From Aaosphaeria pasadenensis (lineage: Eukaryota; Ascomycota; Dothideomycetes; Pleosporales): DNA of 64,000 nt. Made by a program: the position numbers and the translations under genes. Shown piece after piece: positions 20,038-29,853 of the stretch. Within the stretch, counting starts at the first letter, position 1, and the number at the start of each line of letters is the position of its first letter. The notes below the pieces were generated by a model. That model did not search any database, was not told the DNA's origin, and saw nothing but the letters and a program-made list of their open reading frames with translations. The stretch is taken from positions 124,001-188,000 of the forward strand of contig JAKLMB010000001.1 in assembly GCA_022813625.1 (NCBI GenBank). Direction: 5' to 3'.

Positions 20038-22795
20038 GCCGTTGGTATTGCAGGCTGTTCAGGTTTCTGATACTGAGCTTGCCGTCTTTTTGAAGGAATG
20101 ACTGTGGTCTGTCCTGATTCGTGGAAACGAAACGAGAGAGTATAAATCTGGGGAAATGGTCGTGAAGTTAAACGACGTGGCTGGCACCTCGCCTGGGAAA
20201 GAGAAGGAATACCAACAGCAGTACGCAAATGAATGCACAACCCGAATGTGCTGCTGGACGGCAGTCTTATATGCCGAATGGGAAGTAAGTGGTGAGTGCA
20301 AAACATGTAAAAGACAAGTAAAAGGGGCGGCAACCGAGATGTAGATGTGCTCGCACCATGACGGATGGGTTGGGGTACGTTATCAGAACCTTAATCCGAC
20401 CCGCAACGTTCGTCCATGCGCGTCTGCGCATAGGCTCAAGGCATCAAGGCGAATACTTGATTAGGACCTAGGTATTGTGATCCCTGCGGCTACTCGAGAA
20501 ATCATGTACGTGTGCAACCAGGTGCTGCAAGTCAGACAAGGAACCCGCGTGGCCTTGTGCTATGGGTTGCATGCACTGAACTCGGCCGTACAGACAGTCG
20601 GATTCAGCAACGAATTCAAGATGTTGTTCTCGGCGAGAGTTTCTGGGGCTTCTCAGTGTATCTGAGAAAGTCAATTCGTTGCTTAAGCCCTGCCTCTTGG
20701 AAACTGACTGCTTAACTGCAGTGAGCGACGGGCAGGGTATGCAGCGGGCTCCTGCTACCAAAGTAGATGACCGAATCCATAGCCCAGTGACCATTGTCCA
20801 ATAGTGACAGCATGTCCGACCTCACGCGTGCGGTAGTCCATGACCAATTAGCACAGCAATGCCTTAGCCGGATCTACGGTACATTACAGGCTTGTTGGGG
20901 GCCGGGGCTCATGGTCTTCAAGCCACAGGACAACAGAATGGACCGCGTTGCAGAGTGAGAGCACCTATGATACCACAAGACGTAGTGGTCTCGAAGGAAG
21001 CTAAAAAGGGGTGTGCACAAGTTCGCTGGCGCAGGGCAAGTCATCGGCTTGTAGCACCAGGAGGGCGTCGTCCAACAACGGTCTACATCTGTGGCGCAGT
21101 TATGCAGGTCGAGGACACTAATATACCGACTGCAGAGAACGCTGTAAATTCACTAATCAACCGAGATCTCCAGAGTCCCGACAACCATGGTTTCGGGCTG
21201 TGAGAAATCGCTGCCATTGCACTAGACTAGCAGTGCGGTTCATTTGGACGTAGGACAAGGCTGAACATCGGAAGGCTCACAGACGAGACGCGGCACAGAG
21301 CTAGAATCGATTCAAGATAGTGCACATGAGGCGAAGAGCGGCCCGCAGACGCCGGGGTATGGTTATGTGGACAATGTGGACAATGTGGACAATGTGGATG
21401 CCTTTTCTCTGATGCCGGTTGGGGTGAACGTACGATATGGAATTGATCGAGCGCTATGAATCACGGCCCCGGTCTGACCAATGAAGGCTACAATCGTTGA
21501 AAAGGCTTGAAATGGGAAAATCCGGTCAAGTCATTGCATTGGTCTGAAAGCTACTGGGCCGCACTCGACCAGATGAAACGTCGTCGCAGCATGCATGGAG
21601 GACTGGTAAGACTACCACACGGAATTCTTCAACGATGAAGTCAAGAAAGTAGTCAACGAATAGGAATGTAGAACTGGTATTGTATACATGCGCCAAGCAA
21701 CATGGGTCGATTTGCTATCTCACCGGACCTGCAAGCCTACTGCGTAGCAGTGTAGGACAAGTCAAATATCCGAAAAGCGAGGGACCACAAACAGATTCTA
21801 CCACAAACGGCAACTATCGATCCAACCTCTACCCAATGAGACCTCCACTATGTACAAGGACCCCCTTTTTGCGGCATGGCCATCTAAGTGTAGAGATATG
21901 TCACACAGAGCTCAAGCCACAGCAAAAGCAAATGGTTCTGTACGAGTACCACTGCAGCTTTTGGACCGTCTGCAGCCTGCTCACATGAGCAACGGCATTA
22001 TCACTTGCAACCACTCAGAGAGTGCAGTAACGCGAGGCCATTTTCCAGATTAAGAAGATTTGAAGATGCTCACAGCCAACGCAAGATGATAGTACAGATG
22101 CATGCAATGTGCCAGCCTCTGCATTCCAAACGCCGCCTCCGAATGCAAAAGTGAGGAGAGTGAACGATTCAACCTCGGTATAAACATCAGTTATGACCAG
22201 AAAAGACTCATTTGGAGGTCAGCATCATTGCCGTTGGTGAGCACTGCAAGGAATCCTAGCCGTAGAATGGATCAACATTTGGCAATCCCTGGTTCCGTTG
22301 GATAAAGTCTGACAGCTAGGCTGCATTGGTAGGTTGTATGTCGAGAGAGGTATTGTCAGCCACAGTGGCAAAAGTTTGTGTGGCTGGTGACCATTTCTCT
22401 CATGGGGCTGCATATCTGCCTGGAACATGTGATACTTGTTCCCAACATTCCATCTGGGCCAATTGATATTACTTCAATGGATACAGAATAGTTTTGATGT
22501 GTAATCCTGTTGCCCTTGCCGAAGTCGTTGGTTGCACATTTCGGTTGCCTCGTTGTTCACATAAAGCAAAAAGCAAAATAAGTGAAGCCAAAGAAAAGAC
22601 TCATATTGGGTACTGCATTTTTTAGGCTGACATATTGAAGCGTAAACACCAACGCATGCAACACAGCGAGCATCGGCCCTGGTCAAGCAGACGCAATTGA
22701 AGCAAGAAGATACTAAGTAGAACCCCGGAGACGCCGAACCAAATCATTATGCCAATCCCACAAACCCTCAATTAATAACGCAAAGAATCAGTACT
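20038..22795. other. 2.7 kb intergenic region, no gene recognised
   Basis: Several short open frames exist on both strands, but none has recognisable motifs or supporting splice structure. A 9-bp tandem repeat lies at 21365-21400. The promoter of the gene at 19177-20037 is at the left end. Confidence 0.5.
21365..21400. repeat. 9-bp tandem repeat (ATGTGGACA)
   Basis: Three perfect copies of ATGTGGACA and a fourth with two changes. Intergenic. Confidence 0.85.
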
Positions 22796-24040
22796 TTAGT
22801 GGGTACCGTTCACACCAAGGAGGTTTCTCCTCTTCTGAATGGCAGTTGCGAGCTCTTCGAGAGTTGTCTCGGTGTCTTCCCAGTTGATGCACGCATCAGT
22901 GATACTGACTCCGTACTTGAGGCCCTCCTTTCCTTCCTTGGGAACCTTCTGGTTGCCTGGAGATCTCATTAGCTTCTGCCCTGTGGACTCTGATCTCGTT
23001 TGGACTTACCCTCATTGATATTGCTCTCGATCATCACTCCCATGATGCCTGTCTCTCCCGCAGCGATTTGCTCGGCCAACTCGTGGGCGACCTTTGGCTG
23101 GTTCTTGTGGTTCTTCTCGGAGTTGCCGTGGCTGCAGTCCACCATGAGGCGAGCATTCAAGCCCTTTGACTCCAACTTCTGGCGTGCCTCGGTGATGCTC
23201 TTCGAGTCGTAGTTGGTTCCCTTCTTGCCGCCGCGCAAAATGGCGAAGCAGTCGTCATTTCCGAGAGTGCCAACAATCGCGACGTTACCGGGCTTGGTGA
23301 CCGAAAGGAAGTGATGGGGGTGCTTCACGGCGCCAATAGCGTCGATCGCAACATCCAAGGAACCGTCGGTTCCATTCTTGAAACCAACAGGGAAGGACAA
23401 ACCGGATGCGAGCTCACGGTGCAATTGCGACTCGGTCGTTCGTGCACCAATGGCACCAACACTCAGCAGATCAGCCAGGAATTGTGGGGAAATAGTGTCA
23501 AGCATTTCGCTGGCGAGAGGCATGCCCTTCTCGGTCAAGTCAACGAAGAGTTGCCTAGATACTCGTAGTCCTTTGTTGATCTTGAAAGTGTTGTCGATGT
23601 CCGGGTCGTTGATCAATCCCTTCCATCCAACAGTTGTTCGGGGCTTCTCGAGGTATGACCTCATAACGATGAGCAAGTCATCTTTGTATTTCTCCTTCAG
23701 CTTGAGCAAGCGGTCGCAGTAATCAAGCGCAGCCTGTGGATCGTGGATGGAGCAAGGTCCGATGACAACCAGCAATCTCCTCTGTGCATCAGTGCCCTGT
23801 ACGATCTCGACGGCCTCATTACGTCCATTGAGCACGGTGGTCTTGGACTTCTCCGATTGAGGGATCTCGTGTTGGAGGAGATCAGGAGGGGTGAGGGGAT
23901 TGTATCCACGGATGCGCCAATCCTCGGAGTTTTTGGCGTCACCGACGCTCTTGTTCTCAATATAGAACTAAGAGAGTGTTAGGAAGGAAAGCTAAGGTAG
24001 GTGGCGATGAGAATGCGATCGATGGGCTACTTACAGACAT
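22796..24040 (-). CDS. ARO3: DAHP synthase, ARO3 type
   Basis: 3-deoxy-D-arabino-heptulosonate-7-phosphate synthase condenses phosphoenolpyruvate and erythrose-4-phosphate, the first step of the shikimate pathway. Exons: 24040-24035 (only ATG TCT), 23967-23010, 22956-22796 (374 aa). Motifs include GPCSIHDP, EKPRTTVGWKGLINDPD, GARTTESQLHRELASGLSFP, FKNGTDGSL and DCSHGNS. Splicing restores ESNINEGNQKVP and the conserved YGVSITDACINWE. The N-terminus (EDWRIRGYNPLTPPDLLQHE) matches the yeast Aro3 (Phe-regulated) group better than Aro4, so feedback inhibition by phenylalanine is inferred. The gene is head-to-head with the dehydroshikimate dehydratase-like gene at 24942. Two TGASTC-type sites upstream could be Gcn4/CpcA sites. 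Confidence 0.96.
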
Positions 24041-24941
24041 GTTTCTCCAATGATCGAATTGGGGTTTCAGGAAGTAACAGGTCAATCAAGGTCGATCAAG
24101 GCCAAACAAGAACAATTGGACTGGTTTGTAGCTCGTAGGAAGGGTGAATTTTGGAGAACAATGTCCAGCTATTTTTCTTTGCGCGGACGTGGGGTTCTTA
24201 TGAGTCGACCGATTGTGATCACATCCGGGAGTCGGGGACGTTCTGATTGGTTGGTGGCCAAGGCGGTGAAAACATATTCTGATTCTCCCCGTCTTTGTGG
24301 CGCCGCCTGGGCCTGACTCTTCTTCTCTCTACACAGTACAGTATGGGTACTCGTAATTACTTTTTATCCATCAATTGCCTACCGGTTTGATCAACATGAA
24401 TTGCACCTCGTGTAGTTACTCTCTACACCAATAGGCTAAATCATATATGTACACATCTCCTCCCATCCAGGTATTGCCCTGTGATTTCAATGCCCAAAGT
24501 CGCCGCGGGGCTTATTTCTCGGGCATGTTGTGACCTCCGGTTTCGCCAGCTCAAGAAATGAAAATGATCGTCTTCGGTCTTGATATACATTCCCTTTCTT
24601 GACAGGAGACTAAAAGAAGAAATATTCTCTGAGAAGAGAACCTTGCCCCCCCCCAAAGCTCCTTCAAGATTGCATCGCAATTGACCTGGTAGTTTTCGAG
24701 TACGCTCCATCAAAGCAATAAGGTAGCTGTTTATAAACTACGTCATGGCGATGTTATGCTCCCCACTGTACCCGTATCATTGCATACACATCATGTCGTC
24801 AACTAATACTACGAAACTAACATATCCAAACTAATTTCGCATAGTCTAAACTTCGCTCGTAAAATTATCTTGAAAAAAGCAAAGTTCTAACATTTCCGTT
24901 TTCCGTCAAGACTCCCAATCGCAAGAACTGATCTCAAAGGT
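24041..24941. promoter_or_regulatory. Shared divergent promoter region, ARO3 and dehydratase
   Basis: About 900 bp between two start codons pointing apart. TGAGTC at 24201-24206 and TGACTC at 24314-24319 resemble Gcn4/CpcA (TGASTCA) sites but lack the final A. No gene inside is supportable. The side next to 24942 is A/T-rich. Confidence 0.45.
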
Positions 24942-26021
24942 ATGACACTAGACGTCGCCTCTCTAGGAGCCATCCCCATAAGTTACGCCAGCTGCTCCCT
25001 GGGTGTACCCTCATCGCCCCCACCACTCCTCGACCGTCTCGATGCCATCTCTACTGCGGGCTTCACCGCAATCGAGCTCTCTTTCCCAGACATTCTTTCC
25101 TTCGGCGCCCAACATCTCGGCCACGAAATTGACCCGAAGGACTACGATGAGCTCTGCACCGTCGCCGCGAAGATTAAGGAGGAATGTGATAATCGCAAAC
25201 TCGGAATCATGATGCTTCAACCTTTCTCTAATTTCGAGGGTTGGCCCGAAGGCAGTTCGGGCCGCGAGGATGCTTTCGAGCGCGCGAGAGGATGGATCAA
25301 GATCATGCAGGCGTGCGGGACAGACATGCTGCAGGTCGGCTCGACGGACACGCCCATCGAAAAATTAGACAGATCCAAGATCGTGGGAGATCTTAGGGAT
25401 CTGGCGGATCTGCTTGCTGAGCATGGATTCAACCTTGCTTATGAGAATTGGTGCTGGTCTACTCATGCACCTGATTGGAAGGATGTGTGGAGAATTGTGC
25501 AAGAGGTCGATAGGTCCAACATCGGCCTTTGCTTAGACACATTCCAGTCTGCAGGTGGAGAATGGGCAGATCCAACCACGAGCTCTGGGTTGATAGAGGA
25601 TGTCGGAAGACAAGAGTTGGAAGAGAGATTCCACAAGTCTATGGATGAATTGGCTGATTCGATACCAAAAGACAAGATCTACCTCCTCCAGATCAGTGAC
25701 GCGTATAAGCCACCATCACCCCTCAGTTCAGAATTGGACAAGTCTGGGACTAGGCCTCGAGGCCGATGGAGCCATGACTTCAGGCCATTGCCGTATGATG
25801 GTGGATACTTGCCGGTGGTCGACGTCGCAAAGGCAGTCTTGAAGACTGGTTTCCGAGGCTGGTTCAGCTACGAAGTCTTTGACGGCGGGGCGGGTGGGAA
25901 GGGACATGATGTAGATCTTATTGCCTACGCACAAACCGCTGCAAAAGTTCAAGGGAGACTTCTTGCAGATTGTGCCGGCATATCAGGAGAGAAACCAGCT
26001 TCACAACTCCCAAAGCCTTAA
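24942..26021 (+). CDS. 3-dehydroshikimate dehydratase-like TIM-barrel protein
   Basis: Member of the sugar-phosphate isomerase/epimerase (AP endonuclease family 2) barrels, closest in character to fungal 3-dehydroshikimate dehydratases (QutC/Qa-4), which make protocatechuate. Single exon, 359 aa, the same length class as Qa-4. Family blocks: IELSFPDI, LQPFSNFEG, LAYENWCWSTHAPDWKDVW, NIGLCLDTFQSAGGEWADP, YLLQISDAYKP and WFSYEVFDGG. Expected metal ligands are present as Glu168, Asp199, Gln250 and Glu311; the 31-residue Glu-Asp spacing matches that reported for the bacterial dehydratase QsuB (from memory). There is no signal peptide, so it is cytosolic. Its position divergent from DAHP synthase supports a shikimate-linked role. 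A different barrel isomerase remains possible. Confidence 0.85.
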   Translation: MTLDVASLGAIPISYASCSLGVPSSPPPLLDRLDAISTAGFTAIELSFPDILSFGAQHLGHEIDPKDYDELCTVAAKIKEECDNRKLGIMMLQPFSNFEGWPEGSSGREDAFERARGWIKIMQACGTDMLQVGSTDTPIEKLDRSKIVGDLRDLADLLAEHGFNLAYENWCWSTHAPDWKDVWRIVQEVDRSNIGLCLDTFQSAGGEWADPTTSSGLIEDVGRQELEERFHKSMDELADSIPKDKIYLLQISDAYKPPSPLSSELDKSGTRPRGRWSHDFRPLPYDGGYLPVVDVAKAVLKTGFRGWFSYEVFDGGAGGKGHDVDLIAYAQTAAKVQGRLLADCAGISGEKPASQLPKP

Positions 26022-26344
26022 CTAGGCTTTCGATGATATTTACGAAAACTCTTTCATAATTTATGATGACCGCGTATGGTGGCATAAACATCACATTGTA
26101 ATAATAGTTTACTAGTAACAATAATCAGGGCGGTGCCAGACTTGACATCTCCCATTCCTGTCTCTCTCAATTACCCCCCAATTCCAGACGCAATAACCGT
26201 GGTGATAGTCGAGAACGCAACCTCGCTGACTCCCATAACAACCAAAGTGCTTGTCGCAACGGCCATATACGTTTGATGGTCCTCGCGACTCTGGTATTCA
26301 TTGTTCTCACTGCAAAGTTTATATCAGATTAGCATATTCTCCAT
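26022..26344. other. Convergent 3' intergenic region
   Basis: A/T-rich space between the dehydratase-like gene and the secreted-protein gene. No gene seen. Confidence 0.55.
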
Positions 26345-27652
26345 TCAACACTTCTGGCCAGGGTATGGGCACCATCCAGTCTCGGCCCCCTTGTTCTTCC
26401 CTGATCCTTGCGTCTCGCTTGGTGGTTCAATTATAGAAGTAATGAAGGTCGTTCGAGGATGCATACAATGCTCTCCGGGGTAAGGATATGGGCAGTGTTT
26501 CCCCCGCGTAACGACTGTTGTGAAGCCAGCCACAGGAGCCACAGTGCTAGTAAAAATTGACGGTTGTGGAATTGGTGTTGTGAAACCTACGAAGGAGGTG
26601 AAAACTGATGGTCGAACTGTCACAGTTGATACGCGTTGTGTTGATGGTGCGACAGGTATGACAACAACAGCTGTTGAGTGCTGGGAGCGCTTCGAGCTTG
26701 AGGACTTGCGAGTGGTCTGGGAGGAACGAGTACTTTGTACCACGACGATGGTGCTGTGGCCGTCTTCACTCCGAGGGTAGAGACTGAGACTGCCTGAACT
26801 GTAAGGAAGAACATGTACGTCTCCGTCTTTAAACGGAGACAAGGTTTCGAAATGTCCTGGGCGAAGAGCAACAGCTGATGGTGTAGGTTGAGCGATTGAT
26901 GATGATACTAACGTAACTGCTGGTCTCGATGCTCTAGCCGGATATGTGAAGCCTGGAATGAGTGGCGCGCTCTGCGAAAATGACGGGATGAGGATGCTCA
27001 TTGTGCTACTAGTCGGTGACGATGGTTTTGGAGAAGCGGACACACCCTCTGTGAGATTACCTAGACTACTTGGGGAGGCTCTCGAAGATGCGCTCACGTT
27101 CGGACGAGAAGTAGAAGGCACAACCTCCCCAGAAGTTGGCCGGAGGGGAGCTTTCGGCGACTGTGTGGGAAGGACCGTTACGACTGCAGGTACACTGGAA
27201 GATCGACTCGGTGCCAATCCCAAGGATGTCAGAGACTCATTGTGAAGCCCTGATGTTGCAAATCCACCCGGGTTTGTAGGCACGGAAATGCTTTGGCTTG
27301 AGTTGCCCTGTCCGCAAGAAATACTCGTTCCATGACTCGAATTTCCGCTTTTCGACGCCGTCGCTGGAAAAGGAGGTGCAGGAACAACGATTGTTTCCGT
27401 AACAATCTTTGTGGTCGTCTTTTTGATGCTTGCAGTTTGAGATGCAGATACTATACTAGACCCAACGGCTGGAGGCACTGTCACATAATCGGTCACTGTA
27501 ATATACACAACCAAAGTTTTGGGTATCGTAGATGAAGGTATTCCTCCAGAACCGGATGCTCCTAGTTCTTCGTGGCCTTCATGGCGAGGCTGTACCGCAC
27601 AGCTTGCGGCCTGCGCCATCAAGATAGCTATCAATGGGGTTTTGGTTCGCAT
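26345..27652 (-). CDS. Secreted Ser/Thr-rich protein with C-terminal CPYPG motifs
   Basis: Single exon, 435 aa. An N-terminal signal peptide is clear (MRTKTPLIAILMAQAASCA, likely cleavage before VQPRHE). The body is a long Ser/Thr/Pro-rich, probably heavily O-glycosylated stalk with few charged residues, as in cell-wall or extracellular mannoproteins. No GPI-type hydrophobic tail is present. The only cysteines outside the start are near residue 110 and in the last 60 residues, where two short cysteine-bounded motifs occur: HCPYPYPGEHC and, at the extreme C-terminus, WCPYPGQKC followed directly by the stop. The latter fits the alpha-pheromone-like pattern WCxxxGQxC. Only weak basic cleavage sites precede them (TRGK, KNK). 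Function is unknown; a cell-wall protein is the conservative call. Confidence 0.85.
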   Translation of the reverse strand: MRTKTPLIAILMAQAASCAVQPRHEGHEELGASGSGGIPSSTIPKTLVVYITVTDYVTVPPAVGSSIVSASQTASIKKTTTKIVTETIVVPAPPFPATASKSGNSSHGTSISCGQGNSSQSISVPTNPGGFATSGLHNESLTSLGLAPSRSSSVPAVVTVLPTQSPKAPLRPTSGEVVPSTSRPNVSASSRASPSSLGNLTEGVSASPKPSSPTSSTMSILIPSFSQSAPLIPGFTYPARASRPAVTLVSSSIAQPTPSAVALRPGHFETLSPFKDGDVHVLPYSSGSLSLYPRSEDGHSTIVVVQSTRSSQTTRKSSSSKRSQHSTAVVVIPVAPSTQRVSTVTVRPSVFTSFVGFTTPIPQPSIFTSTVAPVAGFTTVVTRGKHCPYPYPGEHCMHPRTTFITSIIEPPSETQGSGKNKGAETGWCPYPGQKC

Positions 27653-28565
27653 GATTTGTCGTATGGCAAATCGATTTTCGAGGATCGGGAATTCTATATT
27701 GATTTTCAGAAAATCTAGAGCGATGGTTCAAGTAAGGCCGAAGGAGCATTCAACCAAAAATTCAAAGACCCTTGATTCACAATGTGCTTTGTTGTGCCAC
27801 TTCAACTGTGAAGATTGTAGGCCGAACGAACGTCATTATTCACTTAAAGATGGCAAGATGAGGCAAACAAATCTAAGTGGAACTAATTTGAGACAACGAG
27901 GATTATCTTAAAATAGGAAATATTGTTGAGTAAATCTCACTTGTATTGCTAAGCCTTCATCGAGTCTGCATACACTAATCAACACAACAGACGTAGAAAG
28001 ACATTGCTATTGATTGCGCCACTATGTAGCAAATCCATACACCGATGCTACACGCGACAGTATATATACATCTAATTGACCATGTATTGTGCAAACTTCA
28101 ACACACCTTTTGTACCGAGGCTCGGCGATTATCTAGTTTTGCCAGCTCCGCCACCTCACTGCATGGATGTGATCAGATTTGATAGACTTCTCTCTTATAT
28201 GAACTATATTACGTCGCAAATTGGTCACTTACGCACTTGTAAATACTTCCACTCGGGCAGCGTCCACTACTAGGGTAGTATTTTGTGGCTACCTCTGAAC
28301 AATATAGAAGTCTCTCCGATGTCAAAGAAGCAGAATAAACCATGATCATTCATGGTCCACACGAGGTGAGCCTACGTGGCACAGTGAACCTCATCCTTTA
28401 GCCGTTGCCCTAGCTGAGCTGATAAAATGCATTACTGTGGCGTCGCGGCAAGGTAAAGCAATAACATAAAAGCTAGGTCCGCATGATTTTATCACTCTCC
28501 TTGTGAAATATCTGAATCATCTCTTCTTCTCAATTTGTCACACGACCTATCATTCTTTTTCAAGT
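27653..28565. other. Divergent intergenic region
   Basis: About 900 bp, moderately A/T-rich, between the start codons of the secreted-protein gene and the oxidoreductase gene. Both promoters lie here. No gene seen. Confidence 0.55.
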
Positions 28566-29675
28566 ATGGTGACCAACACAGGCCTCATCTTCAAAAAGGT
28601 CCCCGAGTCCCTGCCAGTAGAAGGTGAACACATTGTCATAGAGCATCGTGATTTCGACCTCGATGCGCGGCCGCCAGAGGGAGGATTGACCGTGCAAAAT
28701 TTCCTGCTCTCATTTGATCCCTATCAGCGCGGTTGTCTGCGTGAGCCAGATGAGGCAACATATGGTCCGTCGTTCCCAATCAACGAGCCCCTGTTATGCG
28801 GCGCAGTATCTAGGATCCTGAAATCGACGATCCCAGAATTCAACGAAGGAGATCTTGTATGGGGTCTGTTCGGAGCTGAGCAGTATACTACTGTTCCTCC
28901 AGTTCTCGTACCGCAAGTCAGGAAGCTCGACAATCCACTGGGTTTAGATCCGATCGTATTCACTGGAGCTCTCGGCACGGCCGGTTTGAGTGCGTATGCA
29001 TCTTTCTATGAGATTGGCAAACCCAAGCCGGGACAGACGATATATATTTCGGCTGCTTCAGGGGGTGTTGGGCAGATTGTAGGGCAACTGGCAAAGATGG
29101 AAGGCTTAACTGTGATTGGGAGTGTTGGAAGTGATGAAAAACTTGATCTGATTGTCAACGAACTTGGATTTGATGCTGGATTCAATTACAAGAAGGAGAG
29201 TCCTGCAGCTGCACTAAACCGCCTTGCCCCACAGGGACTTGACATATATTATGACAATGTTGGCGGAGAGACTCTCTCGGCGGCACTAGATGCCATGAAA
29301 GACTTTGGGAGAGTAGGTACGTATATTGAGTAGCATTAGAATATCTATTAACATTGCTAATTTTTGCATTCAGTTAGTTGTGGCATGATCTCCCAGTATA
29401 ATTTATCCCCAGAGGACCGATACGGAGTGAAGAATCTGGGGCAACTCTTTCTCAAACGACTCACGGTGCAAGGATTCATCATCTCGGATCCTGAGCTTAT
29501 GCTGAAATACGTGATGGAGTTCTCTATGAAAATGAGTGCATATTTGAAAGAGGGAAGAGTAAAATCAATAGAGAGCATAACTATTGGTATTGAAAATGCA
29601 GCTCAGAGCTTTTTAAGCATGTATAATGGTGCAAACTTTGGGAAAACAGTCCTCAAAATCGGAGATGTAGCTTGA
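28566..29675 (+). CDS. NADP-dependent MDR oxidoreductase (PTGR/LTB4-dehydrogenase-like)
   Basis: Zinc-independent medium-chain dehydrogenase/reductase of the alkenal/one reductase, leukotriene B4 12-hydroxydehydrogenase group; such enzymes reduce the C=C bond of alpha,beta-unsaturated carbonyls with NADPH. Exons: 28566-29316 and 29374-29675 (350 aa, family length). The 57-nt intron (GTACGT donor, CAG acceptor) joins FGRV-VSCGMISQYN, a conserved segment. Other motifs: LLSFDPYQRG, GALGTAGLSAY, the Rossmann glycine motif AASGGVGQIVGQLAKMEG, and YYDNVGGETL. No zinc-binding cysteines are seen, as expected. The start at 28566 (AAGTATGG) is the first ATG giving a normal N-terminus. The natural substrate is unknown; detoxification is the usual inference. 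Confidence 0.92.
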
Positions 29676-29853
29676 TTTCAAGACACGTGTTCTAGTGGGG
29701 GAAGGAGGAAGGACCGCATTTCTTCAAGCATATGCGAACACTGTCATATAACCTTGGGATCACTTGAAAGTGCATGTGTCCAGATAAAGCACTCATATAT
29801 TACTGAACTATAAACGCCTCAAGATGGAAAGAAAACTGCGAACATTCAAACGA

